Shown here: positions 24,915 through 32,596 of the stretch, piece after piece
Position numbering within the stretch: position 1 is the stretch's first letter
Layout of the letters: each line of letters begins with the position of its first letter
Assembly: GCF_029697505.1 (NCBI RefSeq)
Contig: NZ_JARJEF010000004.1
Location: forward strand, 124,001 to 188,000
Origin: Pseudophaeobacter profundi
GTDB taxonomy: Bacteria; Pseudomonadota; Alphaproteobacteria; Rhodobacterales; Rhodobacteraceae
DNA length: 64,000 nt
Direction: 5' to 3'
Notes under the pieces: generated by a model
Told to the model about the DNA's origin: nothing
Seen by the model: only the letters and a program-made list of their open reading frames with translations
Databases searched by the model: none
Program-made: the position numbers and the translations under genes

Positions 24915-26369
24915 TTAGACGCCGGTTGCGGGAATGCCTGTACGTTCTACCGGGCGCGGCGCGCTCAGCTCTTTCCAGGTCGACAGCGCCTTGTTCACCG
25001 TCGTATTGGCCTCGCGCTCAACAAACCGGCCATGGCCTTCCTGACAACGGATTTCGCCATCATGCACCGCCACCTGGCCGCGCGTCAGGGTGAACCGTGG
25101 CAGGCCTCTGACCTCTTTGCCCTCAAAGACGTTATAGTCGATCGCAGACTGCTGGGTGCTGGCAGCAATGGTTTTTGACTTTTCCGGATCCCAGACCACC
25201 AGATCAGCATCCGCCCCGACCAGAACGGCCCCTTTTTTGGGATAGCAATTCAGGATCTTGGCAATATTGGTCGAGGTCACGGCAACAAATTCATTTGGTG
25301 TGATCCGCCCGGTGGCCACCCCATGTGTCCAAAGCATCGGCATACGATCCTCCAACCCACCAGTGCCATTGGGAATTTTGGTGAAATCGCCCAGGCCATA
25401 GCGTTTCTGCTCAGTCGAAAAGGCGCAGTGATCTGTCGCAACAACCGACAAAGATCCCGATTGCAGCCCAGCCCACAGACTATCCTGATGTTGTTTGTTA
25501 CGGAACGGCGGCGACATCACGCGGCGCGCCGCATGGTCCCAATCGGGGTTGAAATATTCGCTCTCATCCAGCGTCAGATGCTGGATCAGCGGCTCGCCCC
25601 AAACCCGTTTCCCCTGCTGACGCGCCCGGCGGATGGCCTCGTGGCTGTCCTCGCAGGAGGTATGCACCACATAGAGCGGCACACCTGCCATATCGGCGAT
25701 CATGATGGCACGGTTGGTGGCCTCGCCCTCCACCTGCGGCGGGCGCGAATAGGCATGCGCCTCGGGGCCGGTATTCCCCTCAGCCAGCAGCTTGGCCGAC
25801 AGCTCCGCAACCACATCGCCGTTTTCAGCGTGCACCATGGCAATGCCGCCCAGTTCAGACAGGCGCTGAAAGCTGGAATACAACTCGTCATCATTAACCA
25901 TCAGCGCGCCTTTATAGGCCATGAAATGCTTGAAGGTATTGATGCCGCGCGTCTCGATCACGGTCTTCATATCGTCAAAGACCTGCTCGCCCCACCAGGT
26001 TACCGCCATGTGGAAGGAATAATCGCAGTTGGCGCGCGTCGATTTGTTATCCCAACGCTTCAACGCATCCAGCAGGCTTTCACCCGGATTTGGCAGGGCA
26101 AAATCCACCACCATGGTGGTGCCCCCCGCCAGACCAGCCCGCGTACCGCTTTCAAAATCATCCGTCGAATAGGTGCCCATGAAGGGCATTTCCAGATGGG
26201 TATGCGGATCAATCCCTCCCGGCATCACATAGCAGCCAGTTGCATCCAGCTCCTCATCCCCCTTGAGGTTGGGACCAATCGCGGTGATCACCCCATCCTC
26301 GATCAAGACATCCGATTTATAGGTAAGATCAGCGGTGACAATTGTCCCGTTCTTGATGACTTTAGTCAT
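24915..26369 (-). CDS. hydA: Dihydropyrimidinase (D-hydantoinase)
   Basis: This 484-residue amidohydrolase opens dihydrouracil or dihydrothymine to N-carbamoyl-beta-amino acids, the second step of reductive pyrimidine catabolism. The zinc motif GGIDPHTHLEMPFMG is present, the bridging-Lys region is FKHFMAYKGALMV, and metal ligands occur in MVHAENGD and VVHTSCEDS. The start at 26369 follows GGGAG; a longer frame reaching 26453 reads into an intergenic repeat and is rejected. Neighbours supply the steps before (preAT) and after (hydrolase), which strengthens the pyrimidine assignment over a general hydantoinase. Confidence 0.93.
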   Translation of the reverse strand: MTKVIKNGTIVTADLTYKSDVLIEDGVITAIGPNLKGDEELDATGCYVMPGGIDPHTHLEMPFMGTYSTDDFESGTRAGLAGGTTMVVDFALPNPGESLLDALKRWDNKSTRANCDYSFHMAVTWWGEQVFDDMKTVIETRGINTFKHFMAYKGALMVNDDELYSSFQRLSELGGIAMVHAENGDVVAELSAKLLAEGNTGPEAHAYSRPPQVEGEATNRAIMIADMAGVPLYVVHTSCEDSHEAIRRARQQGKRVWGEPLIQHLTLDESEYFNPDWDHAARRVMSPPFRNKQHQDSLWAGLQSGSLSVVATDHCAFSTEQKRYGLGDFTKIPNGTGGLEDRMPMLWTHGVATGRITPNEFVAVTSTNIAKILNCYPKKGAVLVGADADLVVWDPEKSKTIAASTQQSAIDYNVFEGKEVRGLPRFTLTRGQVAVHDGEIRCQEGHGRFVEREANTTVNKALSTWKELSAPRPVERTGIPATGV

Positions 26370-26447
26370 GGTAAAACTCCCTGTCTCGGGCGCATTTTGC
26401 GCCACTTTTATCTGGTTGAGGGACCAGTTCCCTGTTGTCTTGGCCCC

Positions 26448-26508
26448 CTTCATTTGGCCAAAAATATCCCGGGGGAGCGGCCCGCCAGGGCCGCGGGGGC
26501 AGCGCCCC
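26448..26508 (-). repeat. GC-rich intergenic hairpin repeat, copy B
   Basis: The same architecture as copy A: CATTTGGCC, AATATCCCGGGGGAG, a variable hairpin (CGGCCC gcca GGGCCG) and the conserved hairpin GGGGGCAGCGCCCC. The variable stem has different bases from copy A but pairs perfectly. It sits between the hydrolase stop and the hydA start, read on the minus strand. Confidence 0.8.
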
Positions 26509-26524
26509 TTCCCTTATTTCGGTA

Positions 26525-27775
26525 TCAGGAAACGATCTCAGCCGTCTCGACAACTGCATGGAACAATACATTGCCGCCGGCCTCGGCCCACGCCTTGCTG
26601 ATCTCTTCCGCCTCATTGTGGCTCAGGCCATCCACACAGGGGCACATGATCATCGCAGTGGGGGCAACCCTGTTGATCCAGCAGGCATCATGACCCGCTC
26701 CTGAAATGATATCCAGATGCGAATAGCCCAGACGCTCGGCCGCATTGCGCACCGCCGCCACACAGGTCTCGTCGAACTTCACCGGGTCAAAACCGCCGAC
26801 TTTTTCGAATTCTATCTGCATATCAAGGGCTTCAACGATGTCCTTGCCCTCTTCGCGCAGGCGCAACTCCATGTCTTCGATCACTTCCAACTCGGGCGAG
26901 CGGAAATCAACGGTAAAGACCACCTTACCGGGGATCACATTGCGCGAGTTTGGATAGACGTCAATATGACCTGCCGCGCCAACGGCGCTTGGCGCATGCG
27001 ACCAGGCGATTTCATCCACCGCTTCCAGCACCCGCGCCATGGCGAGGCCCGCGTTGCGGCGCATCGGCATCGGGGTTGATCCGGTGTGGGCATCCTTGCC
27101 GGTGATGGTCACTTCGGTCCAGCTCAGGCCCTGGCCATGGGTGACCACGCCAATATCCTTGCCCTCGGCTTCCAGAATGGGGCCCTGTTCGATGTGCAGC
27201 TCAAAGAAGGCATGCATCTTGCGGGCGCCGACCTCTTCCTCGCCGCGCCAGCCGATCCGCTTCAACTCATCACCAAATGACTTGCCCTCGGCGTCAACCC
27301 GGTCATAGGCCCAGTCCTGGGTATGAATACCGGCAAACACGCCTGACGACAGCATGGCCGGCGCGTAGCGGGTGCCTTCCTCGTTGGTAAAGTTGGTCGC
27401 CACGATGGGGTGTTTGGTCTTGATACCCATATCGTTGAGCGAGCGGATCAGCTCCAGCCCGGCCAGAACCCCCAGAACACCATCGTATTTGCCGCCGGTT
27501 GGCTGCGTATCCAGGTGCGAGCCCACATAGACCGGCAGCGCATCCGGGTCGGTACCTTCGCGGCGGGCAAACATATTGCCCATCTGATCCAGCCCCATGG
27601 TACAGCCAGCCTCTTCACACCATTTCTGGAACAAGGCACGCCCTTCGGCATCTTCATCGGTCAAGGTCTGGCGATTGTTGCCCCCTGCGACACCGGGGCC
27701 GATCTTGGCCATCTCCATCAGGCTCTCCCAGAGCCGATCCCCGTTGATTTTCAGATTCTGTCCCAAAGACGTCAT
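26525..27775 (-). CDS. Zn-dependent hydrolase (beta-ureidopropionase / N-carbamoyl-amino-acid hydrolase type)
   Basis: This 416-residue M20-family enzyme would remove the carbamoyl group from N-carbamoyl-beta-alanine, giving beta-alanine, CO2 and ammonia. The metal-binding motifs are visible: GSHLDTQPTGGKYDG, FTNEEGTRYAPAM with the catalytic Glu pair, ELHIEQGPILEAEG, and the C-terminal SGAGHDACWI. The start at 27775 is chosen because the family N-terminus begins there (MTSLGQNLKINGDRLW) and AGGAAG lies upstream. The longer frame to 28150 would cross the divergent rutR promoter and coding region. It is first in the minus-strand catabolic operon. Confidence 0.9.
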   Translation of the reverse strand: MTSLGQNLKINGDRLWESLMEMAKIGPGVAGGNNRQTLTDEDAEGRALFQKWCEEAGCTMGLDQMGNMFARREGTDPDALPVYVGSHLDTQPTGGKYDGVLGVLAGLELIRSLNDMGIKTKHPIVATNFTNEEGTRYAPAMLSSGVFAGIHTQDWAYDRVDAEGKSFGDELKRIGWRGEEEVGARKMHAFFELHIEQGPILEAEGKDIGVVTHGQGLSWTEVTITGKDAHTGSTPMPMRRNAGLAMARVLEAVDEIAWSHAPSAVGAAGHIDVYPNSRNVIPGKVVFTVDFRSPELEVIEDMELRLREEGKDIVEALDMQIEFEKVGGFDPVKFDETCVAAVRNAAERLGYSHLDIISGAGHDACWINRVAPTAMIMCPCVDGLSHNEAEEISKAWAEAGGNVLFHAVVETAEIVS

Positions 27776-27828
27776 CGCAGCTTCCTTCCTGTTCCCCCCG
27801 CTGATCTTGCGGGTTATTCTTGGCTTGG

Positions 27829-27840
27829 CACCAATTGGTG
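27829..27840. promoter_or_regulatory. Perfect 12-bp palindrome in the rutR-hydrolase intergenic region
   Basis: CACCAATTGGTG is fully self-complementary and lies 36 bases from the RutR-type operator, between it and the hydrolase start. It may be a second regulator site. No known regulator is assigned. Confidence 0.4.
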
Positions 27841-27875
27841 GCTTTGAATCGTTGGCCTGCACCCAAAGAGATGGA

Positions 27876-27893
27876 TTTGACCAACTGGTCAAA
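27876..27893. promoter_or_regulatory. RutR operator between rutR and the pyrimidine hydrolase operon
   Basis: TTTGACCAACTGGTCAAA is a perfect 8+2+8 palindrome that contains the full E. coli RutR consensus TTGACCANNTGGTCAA. It lies 100 bases upstream of the hydrolase gene and 135 bases upstream of rutR, and so can control both directions. Confidence 0.85.
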
Positions 27894-28028
27894 CTCACGC
27901 TATCACGGGGAAGCCACCAGTCAAGAAATTGAGTCACATTGGCTCTGATATCCCCATGAAAATGGGGCAATGCGCAAATTGCGGGCGAAGACAGCCCCGC
28001 TTCGGCCAGTAAGGATCGCTTATCCACT

Positions 28029-28643
28029 ATGCCCAAGGACCGATCACCCACCCGCATCCAGAAAAAGAATCGCGCCGCCATTCTGGAAGCCGCGCTCGAG
28101 GTTTTCTCGGCACATGGGTTTCGCGGCGCAACCGTCGACCAGATTGCCACGCAGGCCGGGCTGTCAAAGCCGAATCTACTGTATTATTTTCCCTCCAAGG
28201 AGGCGATGTTCACCGCCCTGCTGTCTGAGCTATTGGATACCTGGCTTGACCCGATGCGCGAGATCGACGCCGCTGGCGATCCACTGGAAGAGATCCTCGC
28301 CTATGTGCAACGCAAGCTACAGATGAGCCGGGATTTCCCGCGCGAAAGCCGTCTGTTTGCCAATGAAATCGTACAGGGCGCGCCGCGCATGCTGGATGCG
28401 CTCTCGCGGGATCTGCGCGACCTGCTTGAAGAAAAGGAGCAGATCCTGGCGGGCTGGATGGCCGCAGGCAAGATCAATCAGACCCACCCCAAACACCTGG
28501 TTTTTTCGATCTGGGCGCTGACCCAGCACTATGCTGATTTTGACGTGCAGGTGCGTATGTTGATGGGGGATGAAGATCCGTTTGACGCAGCACCAGAGTT
28601 CCTGGAAACGCTTTATCGCCGGATGCTTACGCCAAAAAGTTAA
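28029..28643 (+). CDS. rutR: TetR-family pyrimidine-responsive regulator RutR
   Basis: This 204-residue repressor has an N-terminal TetR helix-turn-helix (about residues 12-60: ILEAALEVFSAHGFRGATVDQIATQAGLSKPNLLYYFPSKEAM) and a C-terminal YcdC-type ligand domain. The second half tracks E. coli RutR closely as I recall it, for example SRDFPRESRLFANEI and the FSIWALTQHYADF segment. RutR binds uracil or thymine and releases TTGACCANNTGGTCAA operators. A perfect copy lies upstream and two degenerate ones lie in front of other pyrimidine genes here. Confidence 0.9.
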   Translation: MPKDRSPTRIQKKNRAAILEAALEVFSAHGFRGATVDQIATQAGLSKPNLLYYFPSKEAMFTALLSELLDTWLDPMREIDAAGDPLEEILAYVQRKLQMSRDFPRESRLFANEIVQGAPRMLDALSRDLRDLLEEKEQILAGWMAAGKINQTHPKHLVFSIWALTQHYADFDVQVRMLMGDEDPFDAAPEFLETLYRRMLTPKS

Positions 28644-28686
28644 TTCATGTTAACCAGGATGTAACGGCAGGGCATCGCCACAGAAA

Positions 28687-28722
28687 AAAAGGGGGGCAGT
28701 ACCGCAGCACTGCCCCCCTTTT
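28687..28722. terminator. Bidirectional terminator between rutR and preA
   Basis: GGGGGGCAGT (28691-28700) pairs with ACTGCCCCCC (28709-28718) around an 8-base loop. It is flanked by A4 on the left and T4 on the right, so it works for both converging genes. Confidence 0.9.
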
Positions 28723-28750
28723 GATTAGACCCAACCGCATGCGGGCTGGA

Positions 28751-30055
28751 CTATTCTGCCGCCGTTGCCGATGGATTGTTGGGATGGGTTGTCCAGTTGG
28801 CATATTCGCCGGAAACCACCTTGCCGGTACGCTCATCAATCTGGCCAGCGGGAACCTCTTCCATGGTGATGCAGCCCTCAATCGGGCAAACATTCACGCA
28901 GAGGTTACAGGCCACACATTCATCGTCTTTAACGGTAAAGACACGGTCGGCGCTCATCTCGATGGCCTGGTGCGAGGTGTCTTCGCAGGCGGCAAAGCAA
29001 CGGCCACAGCTGATGCAGTCTTCCTGGTTGATCTTTGCCTTGGCGATGAAGTTCAGATCCAGATACTGCCAGTCGGTGACATTTGGAACCGCCATGCCGA
29101 TGAAGTCCTGGGTCGAGGTATAGCCCTTTTCATCCATCCAGTTGGACAGGCCGGAAATCATCTCTTTCACCACGTTGAACCCATAGGTCATAGCGGCGGT
29201 GCAGACCTGCACATTGCCCGCCCCCAGCGCCATGAATTCAGCCGCGTCTTTCCAGGTGGTGACACCGCCAATGGCCGAAATCGGCAGATCATGCGTTTCT
29301 GGGCAGCGGGCGATTTCCGCAACCATGTTCATGGCAATTGGTTTTACCGCAGGGCCACAATAGCCCCCATGGGTGCCCTTACCGCCAACGGTTGGCTCGG
29401 GCGCCATCTGGTCCAGATCAACTGAGACAATCGAGTTGATGGTATTGATCAGGCTGACCGCATCACCGCCGCCGGCCTTGGCCGCACGTGCGGGGAAGCG
29501 CACATCGGTGATATTGGGCGTCAGTTTTACGATGACGGGCTTGGAATAGTATTTCTTGCACCATTCGGTGACCATCTGGATGTATTCAGGCACCTGGCCC
29601 ACAGCCGCACCCATGCCGCGTTCGGCCATACCGTGCGGACAGCCAAAGTTCAGCTCGATCCCATCGGCACCGGTGGCCTCAACCTTGGGCAGGATCGCCT
29701 TCCAGGCTTCCTCTTCGCAAGGCACCATGATCGACACGATCACGGCACGGTCCGGATAGTCCTTTTTGACGCGGGTGATTTCTTCCAGGTTGATCTCCAG
29801 CGAGCGATCCGTGATCAGCTCGATGTTGTTCAACCCCAGCAGCCGACGGTCGGCGCCAAAGATAGCGCCATAGCGCGGCCCGTTGACATTGACCACGGGG
29901 GGGCCTTCGGAGCCGAGGGTCTTCCAGACCACACCGCCCCAGCCTGCTTCAAAGGCGCGGCGTACGTTATATTCTTTGTCCGTTGGTGGCGCCGAGGCCA
30001 GCCAGAACGGGTTTGGGGATTTGATACCCAGGAATTCTGTTGTCAGATCAGCCAT
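28751..30055 (-). CDS. preA: NAD-dependent dihydropyrimidine dehydrogenase subunit PreA
   Basis: This 434-residue protein has a dihydroorotate-dehydrogenase-like FMN barrel (about residues 1-320) that contains the catalytic-loop region ELNFGCPHGMAERGMG with its Cys. A C-terminal ferredoxin domain carries two 4Fe-4S motifs (CISCGRCFAAC and CVACNLCVNVC). It reduces uracil and thymine to the dihydro forms with PreT. The start at 30055 follows AAAGGG. PreT lies upstream with a gap of about 60 bases, so the pair is probably cotranscribed. Confidence 0.93.
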   Translation of the reverse strand: MADLTTEFLGIKSPNPFWLASAPPTDKEYNVRRAFEAGWGGVVWKTLGSEGPPVVNVNGPRYGAIFGADRRLLGLNNIELITDRSLEINLEEITRVKKDYPDRAVIVSIMVPCEEEAWKAILPKVEATGADGIELNFGCPHGMAERGMGAAVGQVPEYIQMVTEWCKKYYSKPVIVKLTPNITDVRFPARAAKAGGGDAVSLINTINSIVSVDLDQMAPEPTVGGKGTHGGYCGPAVKPIAMNMVAEIARCPETHDLPISAIGGVTTWKDAAEFMALGAGNVQVCTAAMTYGFNVVKEMISGLSNWMDEKGYTSTQDFIGMAVPNVTDWQYLDLNFIAKAKINQEDCISCGRCFAACEDTSHQAIEMSADRVFTVKDDECVACNLCVNVCPIEGCITMEEVPAGQIDERTGKVVSGEYANWTTHPNNPSATAAE

Positions 30056-30114
30056 TTGTCTGTCCCTTTTCATGCTCGCTTAGGGCCGTTGGCCAGCAAC
30101 GACCCATGGCTTGC

Positions 30115-31449
30115 TCAGCCCATCAGGCTTGTATGGATGTCCATTGCAGCGTCGCGGCCTTCGGCCACGGCGGTCACGGTGAGATCTTCGCCACCCGAAG
30201 CACAGTCGCCGCCGGCCCAGACATTCGCCACCGAAGTTCGGCCCGTTGCATCGACCATGATCTTGCCACCCTCCAGCTCAACCGCGTCTGGCTGACCTTG
30301 CAGGCTTTGGCCGATGGCCTTGTAGACCTGCTCTGCGGCCAGGCGCACTGTCTCACCGGTTCCACGAACGCGGCCGTCTTCGACCTGGGTATATTCCAGT
30401 TCGATCTCGGCGGCGGCGCCATTGCCATGGATCGCCTTGGGCATAACGTTGAACATCAATGTCACACCTTTAGAGGCCGCAAGATCCTGTTCGAACCGGC
30501 TGGCCCCCATCGCATCGCGGTCGCGGCGATAGGCGATAGTGACGTTTTCGGCGCCCAACAGTTTTGACTGAACGGCCGCGTCAACAGCTGTCATGCCGCC
30601 ACCGATCACCACAACATTACGACCAACAGGTAGCTTGGTAAGATCCTCAGCCTGGCGCAGCTCTTCGATGAAATCAACAGCATCGCGCACGCCGCTCAAG
30701 TCTTCACCTTCGGCGCGCAGGGCATTGACCCCCGCCAGCCCGATCGACAGGAAGACAGCGTCGAAATCGCCTTTCAGCGCCTCCAGCGACAGATCGGTGC
30801 CCAGCTTTTTGCCATATTCGACGGTGATACCGCCGATTTTCAGCAGCCAGTCGACCTCGCGGGCGGCAAAATCTTCAGTGGATTTATAGGCGGCGATGCC
30901 AAATTCGTTCAGGCCACCGGCCTTGGCCTTGGCGTCATAGATGACCACATCATGGCCCAGCATCGCCAGTCGGTGCGCCGCAGACAGGCCCGCAGGACCG
31001 GCGCCAACAACTGCAACGCGCTTGCCCGTGCTGGCGGCACGGCTAAAGGGATGCACGCCTTTTTCCATCACTGTGTCGGTGGCATAGCGTTGCAACCGGC
31101 CAATCTCGACCGGCTTGCCCTCGGCGGCTTCGCGAACGCAGGCCTCTTCACAGAGCGTTTCTGTCGGACAGACCCGTGCGCACATGCCACCCAGGATATT
31201 CTGGTCCAGAATGGTCTTGGCAGCAGAGGCCGGGTGCCCGGCCTGGATTTCACGAATGAACTGCGGAATGTCGATGCTGGTGGGGCATGCGGTCATGCAG
31301 GGCGCATCATAGCAGAAATAGCAACGATCCGCCGCCACTGCGGCTTCATGCGGGTCATACGCGGGGTGCAGATCCCCAAAGTTGTCGGCGATCTCTGCAG
31401 CGGCCAAACGCCCTGCATGGATACCTGATGCCTGATGGCTACTCGCCAT
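30115..31449 (-). CDS. preT: NAD(P)-dependent dihydropyrimidine dehydrogenase subunit PreT
   Basis: This 444-residue flavoprotein feeds electrons from NADH to PreA. The N-terminal part carries the Fe-S cysteine pattern CYFCYDAPCMTACPT…CARVCPTETLCEEAC. It is followed by two dinucleotide-binding domains with VAVVGAGPAGLSAAH and VVVIGGGMTAVDAA, as in the GltD family. The start at 31449 follows GGGAGACACCC; the longer frame to 31485 is rejected. A RutR-like palindrome lies 56 bases upstream of the start. Confidence 0.92.
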   Translation of the reverse strand: MASSHQASGIHAGRLAAAEIADNFGDLHPAYDPHEAAVAADRCYFCYDAPCMTACPTSIDIPQFIREIQAGHPASAAKTILDQNILGGMCARVCPTETLCEEACVREAAEGKPVEIGRLQRYATDTVMEKGVHPFSRAASTGKRVAVVGAGPAGLSAAHRLAMLGHDVVIYDAKAKAGGLNEFGIAAYKSTEDFAAREVDWLLKIGGITVEYGKKLGTDLSLEALKGDFDAVFLSIGLAGVNALRAEGEDLSGVRDAVDFIEELRQAEDLTKLPVGRNVVVIGGGMTAVDAAVQSKLLGAENVTIAYRRDRDAMGASRFEQDLAASKGVTLMFNVMPKAIHGNGAAAEIELEYTQVEDGRVRGTGETVRLAAEQVYKAIGQSLQGQPDAVELEGGKIMVDATGRTSVANVWAGGDCASGGEDLTVTAVAEGRDAAMDIHTSLMG

Positions 31450-31504
31450 TGGGTGTCTCCCTGACTTTGTTTTTATACGACTCAAAGACTGCCACAGTTT
31501 GATT

Positions 31505-31522
31505 TTTTATCAACTGGTAAAA
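31505..31522. promoter_or_regulatory. RutR-like operator upstream of preT
   Basis: TTTTATCA-AC-TGGTAAAA is an 8+2+8 palindrome with one mismatch. It shares spacing and the AC spacer with the perfect RutR site at 27876-27893. The position just upstream of preT fits repression of preTA. Confidence 0.6.
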
Positions 31523-31730
31523 TTTTTAAATGTGCAAAAAAGTCGTGTCCCCACATCAGAGGCTCTCCCCACGGGTTTGAAAAATATAGAAAAACATAGA
31601 CGCTCAAATCTTGGGCTTTGGCCAAAATTTGCTGATACAGGCAGGCACAGGTCAGAAATACTGCCGGGATTTGCCCCCAATAGGCGCTATTTTGCGACAG
31701 GCCGACACGCAAAATTGGCGCAAAACAGCA

Positions 31731-31790
31731 AAAGGCCGGTAGGATTTCCCACCGGCCCGGTTCTAGGTTCTACCGCCCTTTCAGGGCGTG
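31731..31790 (-). terminator. Hairpin terminators of the ridA-like gene
   Basis: GGCCGGT (31734-31740) pairs with ACCGGCC (31751-31757), and A bases on the left give a minus-strand T-run. A smaller CGCCCTTTCAGGGCG hairpin lies nearer the stop codon. Confidence 0.65.
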
Positions 31791-31812
31791 GAGGCTGCGC
31801 AATAATGGTGGC

Positions 31813-32214
31813 CTAGCCCTGCGGAAAAACCGCTGTTGCCTCAATCTCGATCTTGGCTTCATCTTCCACCAACGCAGCGACGACCACCATTGTCATCGCG
31901 GGAAAATGGTATCCCATCACATCGCGATAGGCCCGCCCGACCTCGCCCTGATGGGCCAGGTATTCAGCCTTGTCCGTGACATACCATGTAAGCCGGGTGA
32001 TATCGCTGGCCTCGCCGCCAGCCGCTTCGACCACATCCAGGATATTGCGCAGCGCCTGGCGCATCTGTCCGATGAAGCCCTGCTCTTCGAAGACCTGATC
32101 CGCGGTCCAGCCGATTTGGCCGCCAACAAAGAGCAACTTACCCTCGGCGACCATGCCATTGGCATAACCCTTGGCCGGTTTCCATCCTTCGGGATGTACA
32201 GAAATGGCAGGCAT
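31813..32214 (-). CDS. RidA family protein (pyrimidine cluster)
   Basis: This 133-residue protein matches the RidA/YjgF fold, with GQIGWTADQVFEEQGFIGQMRQALRNI and a C-terminal KIEIEATAVFP strand. Many RidA proteins deaminate reactive enamine/imine intermediates, and RutC of the Rut pyrimidine pathway belongs to this superfamily. GGAGAGCCC precedes the start at 32214. It lies upstream of preT on the same strand but has its own terminator. A role in removing a reactive pathway intermediate is inferred from location. Confidence 0.8.
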   Translation of the reverse strand: MPAISVHPEGWKPAKGYANGMVAEGKLLFVGGQIGWTADQVFEEQGFIGQMRQALRNILDVVEAAGGEASDITRLTWYVTDKAEYLAHQGEVGRAYRDVMGYHFPAMTMVVVAALVEDEAKIEIEATAVFPQG

Positions 32215-32596
32215 GGGCTCTCCTTTATTCAATCAAAATAGTCAGTGGTCAGGACTGTGCCTATTGCCGCAATATCGGGCAGCATGTCATTTATTTCAAG
32301 CTTAAAATTTATAACTATGAAGCATTTTTCAAGACAATGCCAAAGAAGACCGCCGTAGCGTCACAACTGCAACGGTTAAAGCCCGGGCGTGGTCTGCACA
32401 GCGGACCCCTCATGCCGATTATGCAAAACCCGTTCAATCAACAGAAACGGAACGCCCTGGCAGCACGGCCCCCGCCATGTTCTTGAATGTGTTGACGGGA
32501 AATCAAAATCCATCCTTACTGGAAGAAAGGCAATTTTCTGAGGCAGCGCTCGTCGAGATCAGTTCGTCTAACCAGTTTCCCGAGAGGAGAATTGAA
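32215..32596. other. Divergent intergenic region between ridA-like gene and SBP56-family gene
   Basis: These 382 bases are AT-rich at 32280-32340 and should hold promoters for both neighbours. A 49-codon frame at 32337-32486 has no ribosome site and no recognisable family, so I do not call it. The ribosome site GAGGAGA at 32584-32590 serves the downstream gene. No operator is recognised. Confidence 0.5.

Larger units (their letters stand above)
31450..31812. other. Intergenic region between preT and ridA-like gene
   Basis: These 363 bases are AT-rich in the middle and hold no supported gene; small frames inside lack family similarity. Contents are the preT promoter with a RutR-like palindrome (31505-31522) on the left, and hairpin terminators of the ridA-like gene on the right. 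Confidence 0.6.

Noticed and set aside
25323..26693. 456-codon plus-strand frame
   Set aside because: Opposite hydA and runs through an intergenic repeat; no family match.
26525..28150. Longer version of the Zn-dependent hydrolase starting at 28150
   Set aside because: The extension crosses the RutR operator and the start of the divergent rutR gene; the family N-terminus begins at 27775.
32337..32486. 49-codon plus-strand frame in the mtoX upstream region
   Set aside because: No ribosome site, no family similarity and an unlikely basic composition; probably leader DNA.
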